Assembly: GCA_025403435.1 (NCBI GenBank)
Contig: CM046339.1
Span: forward strand, 2,620,212 to 2,684,211
Origin: Artocarpus heterophyllus
Lineage: Eukaryota; Streptophyta; Magnoliopsida; Rosales; Moraceae
Length of the DNA: 64,000 bases
Reading direction: 5' to 3'
The translations under genes and the position numbers were made by a program. Shown here piece by piece: positions 47,066 to 60,129 of the stretch (its first letter is position 1; each line of letters opens with the position of its first letter). Below the pieces are notes generated by a model that was not told the DNA's origin, searched no databases, and saw only the letters and a program-made list of their open reading frames with translations.

Positions 47066-48987
47066 TGTATGCCGAAGAGCTCCTGCAGTCAGTGAAGAGA
47101 AAAATGTTCCAAAAGGGGCTCAACCAACTAGCCTTCTTTGTTATTTTCTATCCACGATCAGAGTATATGTGAGCAAATGTTGTACAGCTCTTCCTTAGTG
47201 ACTCTCTTTCTAATCAATTGAGAAGACTAGAGCCAAGGTTCTTGATTGTGAACAATAGCCCTTAAGGAGTTTTAGAGTTTCTCATAGTAGAGTACTCACT
47301 TTTAACTTCTCAACTGATCTAAATAACTAAGAAAATTCACTCTCTATTTATAGAGGTCAGACCCAGAGTTAGTCATTGTTAGATAAGACCTCAAAAATTC
47401 GAATCTAGATCAACTTCTGATAAAATCGTGTCTAAAAAGCATAATCAGTTTATAGTTAGATCAGCATGCCGATCCATTAGTTCGGATCGGCCTGTCGAAC
47501 TTACCACATTTGTAGGCCAAACTAGCAGATCGGCCTGCCGAACTTGCAATAATATAATCCCTGAGAATCCTTTATTTCTCACTCGAGATTCTTTGGATAT
47601 AGCCTCAGTTTTAAGTCAAATAACCCAATAGAGAAGTTGTCTAATTAAAATAACCATATCTAGATAATCTCATAGAAAAGAAAATAATCCCGATAATTCA
47701 ATAAGTTTATCTCAAATTAATTTACAAAATTAATTCAATCGATAAACAGCCATGAATTATCTGATCCTATTGAATTTCAGTCAATTTAATAATTTAACAT
47801 AAGCCACCAATTTATTAGAAAAGCATGTCGTATCGTTATAGGATTTATTATAAGCTAGCAAAGGGGACCTGATATACCTATATAGTTCAAGCTTCGATAA
47901 TTATAAAATGTAATATCCCAAATACATATTTTATAATTATCAACTCTAACGCTATTCCACTAAAAGCTTAAAGTATCCCTATAGGATATTCATAATAGGC
48001 TTAAGGATAAATTCTATCTTACCTTCCCGATTATTTTTATCTAATGTTCCATTATCTCACTATTGAAAAACTTAAGCCTTGTTTGCTTTTGTTCACAAAA
48101 TTTTTGGAAATATTTTCGCATGTTTTTCGATGCAAAAATTTTAAAAACACTCTCAGTACAATTCTAAAAAAAATCTCATTTTCTAAAAGAAAAACATTTT
48201 CACCTATTTTAAAAACAATACCAAATGGCACCTTACTATCCAAAGACAATATACTATTCAGTTACACCTATGCATCCAAATAGTTGAGCGCTCCAATCTT
48301 CCAATTATAGGAATAACACATATAAGAGAATATCATTGACTCCACCAATAGAGCAATGAATTCCATATCTATTAATAACAGGTTTACGCTATCAAGAGTC
48401 ATGTCTCTAACATATCGGTATACGTACCATCATAAAGTCAGGATGTCACCCTTTGACACATTAAAAGACAAAAGTCAAGACAACGAGCCCATTAGTCATT
48501 TTAGGTTTAAGATACAACACATATGATTGTCTAAAGTGAATTGATTTGCACAAACAGACTTATTAATCCAAATCGATTCTACCTTATGTCTCGATCCAAT
48601 ACATCGTCACTTATGACTATGTACCAATGTTTTTACTCACGGAGTCCAACTCCGATAGCCAAGACAAGTCATCTCCCGTTAGGGATGTAAAAACATAACA
48701 ACCATAACATGAATAAAGTGCCCAACTTTATTCTCTTGATTGCAGATCTTAAGATTTAGACCATCACCTTTAGAATCATGTCTTTCGCATAATCTGTCCA
48801 TCATATGCCTGATTCTTAAAGGTTTAGACTGACAGTCTCAGACATTTGTTTGCTTAACATACATTCAACAAATATGAAAGAAAAGAGGACAACATTTAGT
48901 ATATGAACAACAAATAATTTTTTTATTGATAAATGTCTCCATAAACATATTACAACATTTTACTTCGTAGGGCATACATGTCTAACA
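47066..48987 (-). repeat. Copia-like LTR remnant with a nested MITE
   Basis: The minus strand starts TGTTAGACATGTATGCCCT at 48987 and runs about 1.9 kb. It includes a strong TATA (TATAAATA, 47345-47352) followed by a leader-like region, as expected for the U3/R of a plant LTR. The low-coordinate border is not certain and I found no clean target duplication. A MITE-like block (48072-48240) lies inside it, as does a GATCGGCCTGCCGA word array (47458-47550). Confidence 0.5.
48072..48240 (+). mobile_element. MITE-like element inside the copia-like LTR
   Basis: About 165 bases related to 54486-54645: TTTCGCATGTTTTTCGATGC, AAAAACACTCT-AG-ACAATT, CATTTTCTAAAA and AACATTTTCACCTATTTT all match closely. 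The ends are imperfect inverted repeats. It marks an insertion into an older LTR. Confidence 0.5.
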
Positions 48988-51657
48988 AAGAAACAGGGGG
49001 AGAGAGAAGAAGAAGAAAAAGGAGGAGAAGAAGAAAATTCTAGGTCAAATTGAAAGTATTTGGGTCCATAAAATTATATAATTTGAACAGCTAAATTGAT
49101 AGTGATCTTTACTAAGATCTTAAACTTGATATTTGCTACCAATAGTTTAAAAAATCTATTTCCGTCAAATTCCAAAAGTGGATCTTGCGTCCATCTCATT
49201 ATGCAATGTTATTCAGCTCTGTGTCGAGTCTCGCTTTTGCTCTCATGCTATTTTTAGGCAGATTGATGAGTGGTGGGCAGGTTGGAAGACAACAAATTTC
49301 CTAAATTCCCAATCTTAAACCACCCAACGACATAAGTTAGAGGCAGGTGGAGGCAAACAAGTAGAGAATTTTGAGCTATAATCAATGAATTAACCTACCA
49401 CAATGTATGAAAATATAATATAGGCTCAAGAATAGAAAATTATGGCACTCTTAAAACAGAACCCCCCCGCTTCGTCCACAAAGTCACCCTCATGTAATTT
49501 TCTATTTGCAATTTTTTCTTACTTTCTCCCCTAAAAGTTTGAGTTATACTTCAAAATGCAACTTTTGAATTTTGATGTATTTATGTTTCAAATTTAAAAC
49601 ACCAAATAAACCAAAAATCAACCACAATATTATTTGAACATTATTTTGTGGGCAAGCAGGTCCAAACTGTTGGTTTGAGGGAGTTAGCAAGTTTGACGAA
49701 CAACCTTGCATGCTTCCCATGGAACCAAGGAGAAATTTTGATCTGATTTATCTTTTTGTAAAACGCTTTTGAGAAAGTTAAAAAGAATATGCCTACTTCA
49801 TTTACCTCTTTCGTTTGACATCCTTCCCTTATAATTTTGTATCTAAAGTTAATATGTAGAGAAAGAAAGTGAAAGCAAAATTCTCATAGTGTTAATATTC
49901 TCGGTCATTTATGCCCTTCCTCTAGAGTTGCATTCTTATAAATTTCCCAAGCCATGTGGATTGGTATCCAATCTTCATTGGATTAAATTAGATTACATAG
50001 TTAAAAATACAATTGAATTGGATCGATTTCAGCTTTGAAACATCAAAATCAAATCAACCAAGTCAATCGTATCAAATCTAAGGTATAATATGTCTTTAAA
50101 CATATTTTTATTATCTAAAAATTCAACAACAAAATTTTCAACCTTTATTATTTTGTCAAATACTCGCTATACACCCCACCATGGAAAAAAATTTTTTTTT
50201 GAAGGGAACACTTAAAAATTTTAATAATCTAAAGTTAAAAACCGTATACTTTAGTCACTTTGGCCTTTACATCTTTTTGTCTTTTCACTTTTTTTTTTCT
50301 TATTAGACTTGCTCACATTTGCTTGTTTTTATACTTGTATGTGTTGGCTTGTAGACGCATTTCAAGTTGTAGTTGATGACTTTTGGGCCTATTTTGAAGG
50401 GCTTTTTAAAAGCTATTTTTGACTTGCTAAATCTAAAACCTAATAGTCTGTCAGAAGAATTATAGCTTTTTAAAAGTGCTTCCAGTCAGGTGGATCCCTG
50501 TTGTTCTTGTTTTGTCTCCTTCGTTTCCGTGATTGATTTTAAGGTTCCGTCGTAAACCTAATTGGTTACTTCCAATTACATAAATCAATAGTTCAAACCG
50601 CACTCAAGTAGGACATTTCCCATTTTATAAAACTATCAAGGGCTTATTACCTGAAATCCTATTTTTTTTAGAATGAGTATTATTGGTAAAGAGGAAGTAA
50701 TAAATTGGGGTTTATCAGGGCTAATGCCGCGAGCTTCTATAATACAATGGGATCTTTGTAAAGTTGATCATTATGAATGTTACAAAAATCACAAGATATG
50801 ACTTCTCAAAAAAGCATTTATAAATTATACTTTGAAACTCATAGCAAAGTGCTTATAATACATCATAAACTTAAATATAACATTTTTATAACTCATTACA
50901 AAAATTTAAAACCATTTTGACCCATCTAAACTTAAAAATGTAATTCCAAACACTTGCTAAAAAACTACAACTCTACTGACTAAAGTATAAGCAAAAGTTG
51001 TGCGAAACAGTCCCAATATTTGGTTGAAATACTTTTGAAAATGTAAACTTAAGATTTAGTTTTAGTTTCATTTATGATAATTACTTGGACTAAATCTTAT
51101 TCTTAGATTGTAAATTGAAGGAAGGAAAAAAACAAACAAACCGGCATCAAATTTAATCCAATCTAAATCTTGTTCAATTGCCTTATGTACATAAATTTGT
51201 TCGAATGGAATGCAACATCTCACAATCCAATATATCATGTGTAGTGAAAAGTATGCTCATCCATAATTACTAAACTTGTTTTTGTTTTTTATTTTCACAA
51301 ATTGTCCTCATTTTGTTTTCATTTGAAGAATAAAAACCTTAGGTTGTGGTTGTTGGACAAGCTGACCTCAGTGTAGGATGGAATCAATATCGTGTCTTGA
51401 ATGAGAACGACAATGGGCTAAGATCAACTGGTCTGAGACTTGCGTTGGTTGGAGCGACGTGTTTAGTATAGTGCCCAAAAGGTGAGATAGTATGGAACAG
51501 GCACACACCCAACTTAGGCTAGACCAATGGGTTAGGGCTAGCAACAAAGCCAAACCAATGTACAAGGACGGGCGTCACGGTCTAGACCTAATTAGTAAGA
51601 CGATCTTAAGCCAACAGGCTAGAATTGGTTTTGAGTTAGATACATCAGTGAGGGTTG
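48988..51657. other. Intergenic, AT-rich
   Basis: No gene or defined repeat until about 51350, where the GC-richer sequence interrupted by the solo LTR begins. Confidence 0.5.
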
Positions 51658-51662
51658 GCTCT

Positions 51663-54013
51663 TGTGACACCCGTTATTCTCCTAACGGGTATTGAGGTAA
51701 TTAAATTAATTTTTAATGTATAAAAAAAAAATTGCTTCATTTAAATTTATTTTATAATATTTATTTTTATCTATTTTTAAATTTTCTAAAATTCTCCTAT
51801 ATTTATTTAGTATGATTACTAAAAAGCCTTAGAACTTCTAATAAATCTCAAAAATGTCATATTGGCATTATGTGTGTTAAAGTCTTTAGATGAGACATAA
51901 GGATATCTTTTCCAACTACTCTTGACCCTCATTTTCTTTATTTCCTCCGTGACATGCTTCAACATGTCTCCTCTATAATTGTTTCCATCACTTCTCTTCA
52001 AAGACTTCATCTTTTCTTCCTTTCTCTTCCACGGTTCCCACACTCTTCTTCTCATTTCTTTGCTAAAGCAAAATACTTAGAGAACTTCTTCAAGGCAGCC
52101 ATAAAAATCAGCCACCATCACCTCCATTTGAGTAAGAATTTCAGTCATACCGAAGTAAAGGAACCTGTTTGAAGCCATTTCAAGCTTCCAACTAACCATA
52201 ATCCGAGGTTAGAATCTTATGAACAAATTTAGTCTTTCATTTATAAATTTTCTTTTATACTAAAGGATTATTCAAATTTGCGTTCTTAAACCTAAGTATA
52301 TGTTTGTTGCTATTTTGGAGCATATGTATGAAGTCTAAGTGTATATGCCCTAGACAGAAAATTTATATTGTTAAACTTTGTAATACCTCTATGGGCAGTG
52401 GTTATTTCTTGAAATTCTAAGATTAAATTAAAATGAATTTTATGAATTGGTTTGCATATTTGAAAAGTAGCATCCTAGGCTTTCTAACGAGCTATCATAA
52501 ACCTAAATCGGAGTTGTATTTTATTTTCTAAGAATTATTCAATTTTTGTATTGGAAACTAGTAAATCTGCCAGTTTATTATGGTATACCAGCTGCTAACC
52601 TGAACCAAGAACCCATCTTTGCTCACCACCTAATTCTTTAATGTCTTGCAACCTTTCCAATATTATCCTAAGTGATTGATGAATCTTATTAGGGACTAAA
52701 ACATATAGATTATTTGTTCACATTTTATATTGTGTTAAGACAAAAATTGTTTACTGTGGTATTCAAAAGAGATTTATATAAAAGCTTTAATGGCATACTA
52801 GTAAGATAGGTTTACACATGATTTATTTATGAATGTAGTTGTATGTTGTGCTTTAGTTTTAATTGTCCTTATGCACGCCTTAGGATCAAGGGAGTATGGA
52901 GCTAACGTTAATTGATTCCAGGATTAAAAGATTGTTGATAAGCTTGAAAGGTAGGGATTCTATTACTCATCTTTTGTAAGGTTTTTATAGAATTAAAATT
53001 GATTGTTTTGCCGCAATATATATATCTATGTTGAACTGATATTATATGATTATCACATATGAAACTATGACATGAACTCGTCTTGTATTGTACGGCGAGG
53101 AACATAATGAATTGACACATGTTATAAATTGAGAAGCATGGTTAGGAAAACTAACTCTATTGATAATGATTCAATATAGAGAAATTGTGAGACATGAAGA
53201 GGGCGACGGTTACGTCCTTGGGCATGAATACCCAAAAAGGTAAAATAGGGGGAAGGTGATGACGCTTCCTTGGGTTGAAAGTCCCAGAACACACTGTACA
53301 GGAATTGATTTGGTGAGGACTCGGGGCTTGATGTCCCCTCACCGGAACACCCTTGGAATGTTTATAGGGTGATCAAGTGCGCCCATTTGGGTTTCGATGA
53401 GTTGAGTGATACTCAATTTAACATGGATACCTAGGAACAATGATGATTGGTAATATTTGTATAAATGTGTAATTATGACACTTGGTAATGATTAACTACG
53501 GTATCCATAAGATGTGATCATAATAAACCTCATAATCTGGAATATGATGTAACTTACTAACCATGCAGATTTTAATGTGGTAATGATAGAGGTGAGTAAT
53601 AGCTTTCTCTACTGAGCATAGTGTTGCTCATTCCCTTATGTTTGTATCTTTTCAGGACTCACTAAGTGTGAGGTGGCTACGAGAAATATAGTTGAGGAAG
53701 TAATGTAACTATATTACATTGGGACTGCTTCAATCGTTGAGAATGTTCTTCATGATAATGTAAGCATCAATTGTTACTTTCTATGACTGTATTACAATGT
53801 GTTGAGGGTTAAAATGATGATGACAACAGTTTATATTATTAAATTTAAGGTGCTACATTAAAACTGTGGTTTATTTGTCGTTTATATTTTTATTTTTGAG
53901 TTGAGAGTTTTCATTTAAGTCCCGGGCAAATTTTATTTTTAAGGTTTTACTTTTATTATTTATTTTTATTTTATCTCATTAAAAACTGTTAACCCCCATA
54001 TAGGGGCGTTACA
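51663..54013 (+). repeat. Solo LTR of the element 1 family
   Basis: 2351 bases starting TGTGACACCCG and ending GGGGCGTTACA, in the opposite orientation to elements 1 and 2 and highly similar to the LTRs of element 1. A perfect GCTCT duplication flanks it (51658-51662, 54014-54018). This is the expected remnant of recombination between the two LTRs of a former full element. It interrupts a GC-richer repeat (about 51350-51657 and 54019-54480). Confidence 0.88.
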
Positions 54014-54018
54014 GCTCT

Positions 54019-55819
54019 TGAGCTGGATAGACAGGATAACGTTGTTTTTTGGGTTCACTCGAAAGGCTAGAACCACCTTTTGGCTCATACCAAAAGGTTG
54101 GGGTCGGTTGTTGACTCCCAAACCAGCGAGCTCGACCAATATGCCAGGATCGACCTTTAGGTTGGATCGACAAGCCTACATCTTATGTTGAATCAAATCA
54201 ATGGATTAGGATCATTGCTCGAGTTTCACTAAAAGGCTAATTTCAAGGTTGATGCATGGCTAGTGTCAAACCGGAGTTGAGCTTGGGTTTATGCCCAGCT
54301 AAGGTCATATTGAGGTTTGTATCAGACCAAAGTTAGACTCCGATCATGCCGAGGTCAGTGTTATTTCGAAATTGGACAAAGGTAAGTGTTGGATTGAGGT
54401 CGGCATAAGGTGTGGCCTAACCTACAATGGCATTGGGTCTCGATAGTATCAAAGTCAACTCAAGTCAAATCGACATTGGTGCCAAACCCCCGTTTGGTAT
54501 TGTTTTGAGATTTTTTGAAAATGTTTTTGCATGCTTTTTGAGGCAAAAAATTCAAAAACACTCTGAGCACAATTATTAAAAAATTCTCATTTTTTAAAAC
54601 AAAACCATTTTCACATATTTTGAAAACACTGCTAAACGGACCCTAGTTTTCTAATGTTTTGGTTTCTATTCTTGTTAAAATATATATATAAAACGAAAAT
54701 GTCCTAACAAAATGTAGCAAACATGTTTTCACTTTTTTAAGGACTAAATCAAGGTAAACTATTTTTGTTTTTAATTTCTAAAAAATCAAAAAACAAAAAA
54801 AAATCCAAACAGATCATATTTACAATATTTGGACAGCATTACATGTATAAATTTTTTCCTTCCTTACTTAGGTATCAAAACTCTCATCCATCCTACCATT
54901 TAGTTGCAGTATTCATTGAAATAGGACAATGTTATTGACACAATGAATAGTTTATTTTTAAATATAAAGTGAGATTAAACCCACACCTTGCAAATATAAA
55001 TCACAGTTATTCTATTTTGTCTCATTTGACTTAGTGATCATTGATCAGACCGATTTAAGAAAATAAAAAGCCAAATAATTGATTTGGATTATATAAAATT
55101 TAGGTGCCACGGATCTGTTTAATATGCTTTTACCTGAGAACGTTCTCACAGGCCAGGGTATTTTAATGAAACAAACTTTAATGAGAATATATATATTTGT
55201 TGTGTGCTGATGATGACATATCTCGGCTTCTGTCTCATGTTTTCACTCTTCATGAGAACCACTCGGGGGGAAAACAATTTTTTTTATTGTTGGAAATAAA
55301 AACAGTTGGCACAAATAGAAATTACATTAGAAAATAATAATAGTTGTGTAAAAGTTGGGCATGCAATTGTGGACTGGCCAGTTGCCAATGCAAAAACTGC
55401 AAGGGAGTTTTTTTTTTTTTTTTTTACTTTTTTATTTTTGGGTTCAAAACCAAGGTCTCCACGGTTTCTTGGTCGACTTTTTGACGACAACATATTGGTG
55501 TCCCCAAACCCAGAAATCCAGGCCCGTTCTGTTATGTCCAGCTGTTTCTTAAAGCGGTCCCAAGCCTCCTCTGAATCCTCCATTAGCTGTCTCTTAAAGA
55601 ACCCACACTCTTGCGGGTTCCATTCATCTCCTTATTTCCATTTCCACCTTCCCTCCATGCTCTATGATGCCCACCCAATTTTTCAAGATTTTGCACAGTT
55701 TCCCAGGCTTCTAATTGCTCCTCCATTTATTTCACCCCAATTGAAACTATCAATTTATAGCTTAAATTAAAAGCTTACCTTCACCGAACATTAATTTAAA
55801 TTATTCAAATTGTGATGGT
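54019..55819. other. Intergenic with repeat flank and an unassigned short frame
   Basis: 54019-54480 is the continuation of the repeat split by the solo LTR. A MITE lies at 54486-54645. Near 55450-55640 a minus-strand frame reads ECGFFKRQL...AWDRFKKQL, unlike its low-complexity surroundings but too short to assign. Confidence 0.4.
54486..54645 (+). mobile_element. MITE-like element, partner of 48072-48240
   Basis: Inverted ends CCCCGTTTGGTATTGTTTT and (reverse complement) GGTCCGTTTAGCAGTGTTTT. No coding capacity. Same orientation as its partner. Confidence 0.55.
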
Positions 55820-56466
55820 TGTTGATGCTTACTGAGGTTCAAAGTCGAATCAACACCACGTGCGGCTGCGCACGGTGCTAAGCTCTTTTCGGCTCGTCTC
55901 TGCCTGGTCGGGTGTGCCTGCAACGAGAGGAGGGACGCTTCGGAGGTAAGAGATTGGGTTAGTCAACAGACAAGGACTCTACGATGCTCAAGGTAGGGGT
56001 TGCTCGACAGAGGACGAGAACTTGTTAGGTGGGAAGGAGCATGTGTGTTAGGAGGCAATAAATGCGTCCTTATTTATAGGCCACCACTTGGACTAAGTGT
56101 TAGGTTGGTTTTGCCCACAATCTGAGTGTCACATCAAGGCGTGTCAGGTAGTAAATGACAAGTGTCACGTCCCTCCGTTGATGGATTAGCCTCCATCAGA
56201 CGGTGAGTTGTTTGTCATTTGTTGGCTTGTGGTGGCAAGTAGCGATCCACTTATGAATGAGAGAAATCCGACCCGAGCTGGCTCTTGGTCCGAGGTGACA
56301 ACCTGTCGAGGTGCGACCCTAGACGCCCTGCGAAGCACCTCGGACATGACTTCTAGGGTCACCAGGGTCGGTAGTTTGCTCCTTAGTAACTCTGCCGAGC
56401 TGTTAGCCGACCACCTGGAGTTTGTCTCCTCAGCGATGGCGTCGAACTCACCCTTAACAATGGTCA
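55820..56466 (-). repeat. Tat-like solo LTR remnant
   Basis: GC-richer block. On the minus strand it contains TATAAATA (56071-56078) and then CTTGAGCATCGTAGAG, GAAGCGTCCCTCCT, and GCACGTGGTGTTGAT, motifs shared with the LTRs at 35102-35700 and 36806-37640. No duplication of the flanks was found. ORFs of 87-93 codons in it on both strands are not supported as genes. Confidence 0.5.
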
Positions 56467-57833
56467 TTTAAACTTAATCGTATAGGTTCAGCATAATTCA
56501 AACCCGCAACTTATAGTTGGAGTTAAGAGACTTACAACTAATTAAGCTGTCCTCACTCGTAACACAAATAGATTTTAGCTACATTTGTTTAATATAAAGG
56601 ACATGCTTTCTGTCGTAGAAGATATCTTCTTCTTTATTAAACAATTTAAAAGTTCAAAAATAAAACTGCAATCAAGCAGGCCCTCAAACTCTACCTGTTC
56701 TAAAAAGTAAAAGTGCAAATAATGATTGAAAAAAAAGGTGTTGTTTCCTTTCTGTAGTGCTAATTTCGTGAAATTAAATTTTATTTACTTATGTGGCAAG
56801 TACTCCTCCATTTATATCTTGTTCTTCAAAACAAATGAATAAATAAATAAACAAAGCTTGCAAGGATTTCTCTGCCAGGACCAAGGAGTCTCAATTTACG
56901 GTCTAGTTTCGGCTTAGGTTTTATTTAGGCACCTATTCTTTCCAACCTTTTTCTCCTTTTCCTTGATTTTGAAACCTCCATAACCCATCTCTAAAGAATA
57001 ACGCGAGTGATGTAGCTAAGAGAACCTCAAAAGGAATAATGACAGTTCAGAAACTTGGAATGAATCAACTAATCAAAAGAAAATAATCCTTTTTTATCAG
57101 TAGTGACAAAGCCTTTTTTTTTTTATTAAAGTGGGGCTTAATTAAACCAAAATTTTAAAGGAAACGAACCATCTAATTTTATATTTTTTTCTTTTAAAAC
57201 TTTAGGCCTTTTTTTTCAACTTCCTTTTCTAATCTACTTTACCTTTTATTCCCTTTTTTTAAAGTCTTTTTTTTTATTCTTCTTTTAAATAAACCAAACC
57301 TCTAATTGATTTTACACTTAAAAAGTTTGTCTACAAAATTATAAATTTTTATAGCAGTGTAGTTAATTTTTGTTTTTATTTGGATTTTACGTTTGAATGT
57401 AAGTATACTTAGAATTCAAAATTTAAAGTATGATCCAAACATTTAAAAAGTTTATAAAATATGAGTATACATAGAATTAAAATGTGGGATGTAGTAGAAA
57501 ATATTTTGAAAACGTATGTAAAATCCTACGGTTAAAAAAATTCAAGGGGACAAATTGATGGAAAAAGTACAGGAAAATTCTTTTGGGTTCAAAACATAAA
57601 CAAACCCATGGGTTAGGGCGGTTTGTTATTATATATAATCTTCCATTTTCACTACATAGGAGGCAGGAAGAAGCAACATTAGGGCACTACATTAATTAAA
57701 AAGTGAGTTTGAGTTTCTTACACTAATTTCGTAAACCAAACTCTCAATTGACTGAGAAATTATTTGAAGAGAATATCATGTCATGTCATGTAATGTAACG
57801 TTAACATATTTTGAATGCTAAATATACACTTAT

Positions 57834-57951
57834 CTGTTTGGTTCGAGTATTTGAGTAAAATATTTAAATGAAGATTTAAATTTTTGTGAGAGAAAATACT
57901 GTAGCAAAATAATTCAAACCGTGATTCGAATATCCAACCAAACGGGCCCTT
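57834..57951 (-). mobile_element. MITE-like element, second of an inverted pair
   Basis: Reverse-oriented copy of 43558-43680. Shared words include CTGTAGCAAAATAATTC, GATTCGAATATC and AAACGGGCCC. No ORF. Confidence 0.6.
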
Positions 57952-57964
57952 AACATTTCAGTCC

Positions 57965-58100
57965 ATAACTACCGGTATTCATGGTGATACTCTACAGTTG
58001 CTAGCAGGATTGGCAGTATCCATCATGATACCATCATTAGTGACGTTACCATTGGCTATTTTCTAGCCGGAAATCGCCATTAGCGATTGTAGCCGATTGC
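57965..58100 (+). repeat. GGTATC-rich dispersed repeat, copy B
   Basis: Same orientation as copy A at 33840-34070. It contains GATACTC, AGTATCCATCATGATACC and the GGAAATCGCCATTAGCGATT block. It follows directly on the MITE at 57834-57951. Confidence 0.4.
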
Positions 58101-58627
58101 GCCACTGTACAATTGCGCTCTTGCCGGAGTACTTGAAGAAATTTACCAAAATTCAAAAAGCACAAAACAAAATAACAAAATCCAAAAAAAAAAACACACA
58201 CACACACAAAAAAGGACGGTTGTGAAGGCAATGGTGATATTACAGAACTATAATGTCCCTTCCGCACAGGAATCTCTAGCACTGACGTTCTGAGCTGACG
58301 GTCATCATCTATGCAGCAGCTTCACGTACTCCTCAATCTCCCGGTGTCTTCAAAATCCCAAATGTCCTATGATTTTTACTTCAATCATCTATTTTCTCTC
58401 TTTTTCTCACTCTTTTCTACCTTGATGCAGCAACCTTCATGCGGTTTGGATCTCTTCCGCAAGTGGTTAGAGCTCATCATTCATTGCCACTTGCGATTGT
58501 TTATCTCTTGTCATGTACATAGAACTTTTCAGTTTGCCATTGTTCATCAAATCTTCACCACTACTTATGGCTTTGTTTTCCCCCTTCTATCTTGTGGCTC
58601 AAATCCTCTAACGAAGCATATCTGCAT

Positions 58628-59123
58628 TTGATATAATATTGTATGCTTTGAATCTAAGCTGTACAGTTTTGCTCTTAAGCTTTACTCTAAAAGGCCTCGT
58701 ATCATTAAAAAATTGTGTCCTTACTTATGAACAATTATTATGACTATTCTCATATGATGTGGGGTTGCACAACCCATTATTTTTTTGCCATTTTCACTTT
58801 AAGGGAATTATGGTTGTCATAGTTACCTTACTTTTGGGGGTCCAACGTCCATATTAGCCACACTTCTCGCTAGGGTCAAGATTTTGCCACCATCTGTAAC
58901 ATGTTGTATCTCCACTTAGCATGATATTGTCTGTTTTAGACCTGAGCCCACAAAGTTTTTCTCTTAGGCTTTACTCCAAAAGGCCTCATACCATTAGAAG
59001 ATGGTACCCTCACTTATGAATTATGATTTATGACCATTCTCAAACGATGTGGATTACACAACCCCTTTTTTTGGCTATTTTCACAGTTAAGGAAATTATA
59101 GTTGTCACAATTCTAGCAGTGTA
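58628..59123 (+). repeat. Two diverged tandem copies of a dispersed plant repeat
   Basis: Copies about 290 bases apart share CTTTACTC-AAAAGGCCTC-TA-CATTA, ACTTATGAA, ATTCTCA-A-GATGTGG and CACAACCC. The wording resembles dispersed TRIM/LTR-type repeats I know from many plant genomes; exact family unassigned. No coding content. Confidence 0.5.
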
Positions 59124-59445
59124 AACAAAGAAATATGGACTAGAGAAAGAGATAAGAAATGAAGAAGATTATTATTAAACCCATTTAAATTTGGGGGAGT
59201 AAAATCATATAGCAATAATGTACAACATTTTTTTTTTCTCAAAGAAGAATGACTTATTATGTAAAAGTTTTTAGAGCACGCCAAATGTTGATCCATGATT
59301 GAAAATTATGGTACACACATAATAAGCTCAAGTGGCACCCATATTGTCGCACCCATAAATGATCTCATTTTCGATAAGTTGTGATGCTTAACATTCAAAT
59401 TGCCTCGAAACCCTTTTTTTTTTTTTTGGCTGTGCCGTTTTGTTT

Positions 59446-59469
59446 TGTGTGTGTGTGTGTGTGTGTGTG
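59446..59469 (+). repeat. (GT)n microsatellite
   Basis: About 12 GT units followed by a short G-rich tract. Confidence 0.9.
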
Positions 59470-60086
59470 GGGAGGGGGGATAATGGTTTTATTCTCCATT
59501 GGCGAATAACGATCAAAAGAGTTGGTATATAATCTCATCAAGGTTTTTATGTGGTTCTATGTAGTTTTGCCCATATCGAATGATTGCCTAAATACATTAA
59601 AAATAATTAAAAAACCTAATATATTTTCAAATATTAACAATGATTTATAATTCAACAAAAATCAAAATTAAAAATTTATTAAAAAAGATTAAAAAAATAA
59701 ATCCAAAAACAATCATATCAATAATTCCAAAAATCATTATAAAATCAAAAATCAAATAAAACGTATAATAAACAAAAAAAAAACAAAATTAATTCATAGA
59801 AACTCAAAAACAAACACATAAAGCAAAATCAAGTATAATATTAACCAATACAACTTTTACCTAAAAAACACAAATTAACTTCATAATTTCCTCACAAACT
59901 TTAAAATACACAATTTTCAAAACACAAATTTAGGTCCAAAATACAATTTTCAATAACACAACTAATACACAATTAATCTATAAGACATGAATTAAGTTTG
60001 AAATTACAACTTTCAATAATACAAATACCACCCAATTTACTTCAAAAAAAATAATACCCAATTAATTTCATACATAAATTAACTTC

Positions 60087-60090
<4 letters not shown>

Positions 60091-60127
<37 letters not shown>
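60091..60127 (+). repeat. (TA)n microsatellite
   Basis: Pure TA run of about 18 units. Confidence 0.95.

Positions 60128-60129
<2 letters not shown>

Larger units (their letters stand above)
56467..58627. other. Intergenic, AT-rich
   Basis: Apart from the MITE and the GGTATC repeat copy B, no gene. The 106-codon plus frame at 58311-58631 has no recognisable domain and no start context. Confidence 0.45.

Noticed and set aside
55306..55770. 154-codon plus-strand ORF
   Set aside because: Crosses a poly-T run giving a phenylalanine stretch; no family resemblance and no start context.
56186..56471. Overlapping ORFs of 93 (-) and 87 (+) codons
   Set aside because: Both lie within a GC-rich LTR remnant; mirrored open frames reflect composition.
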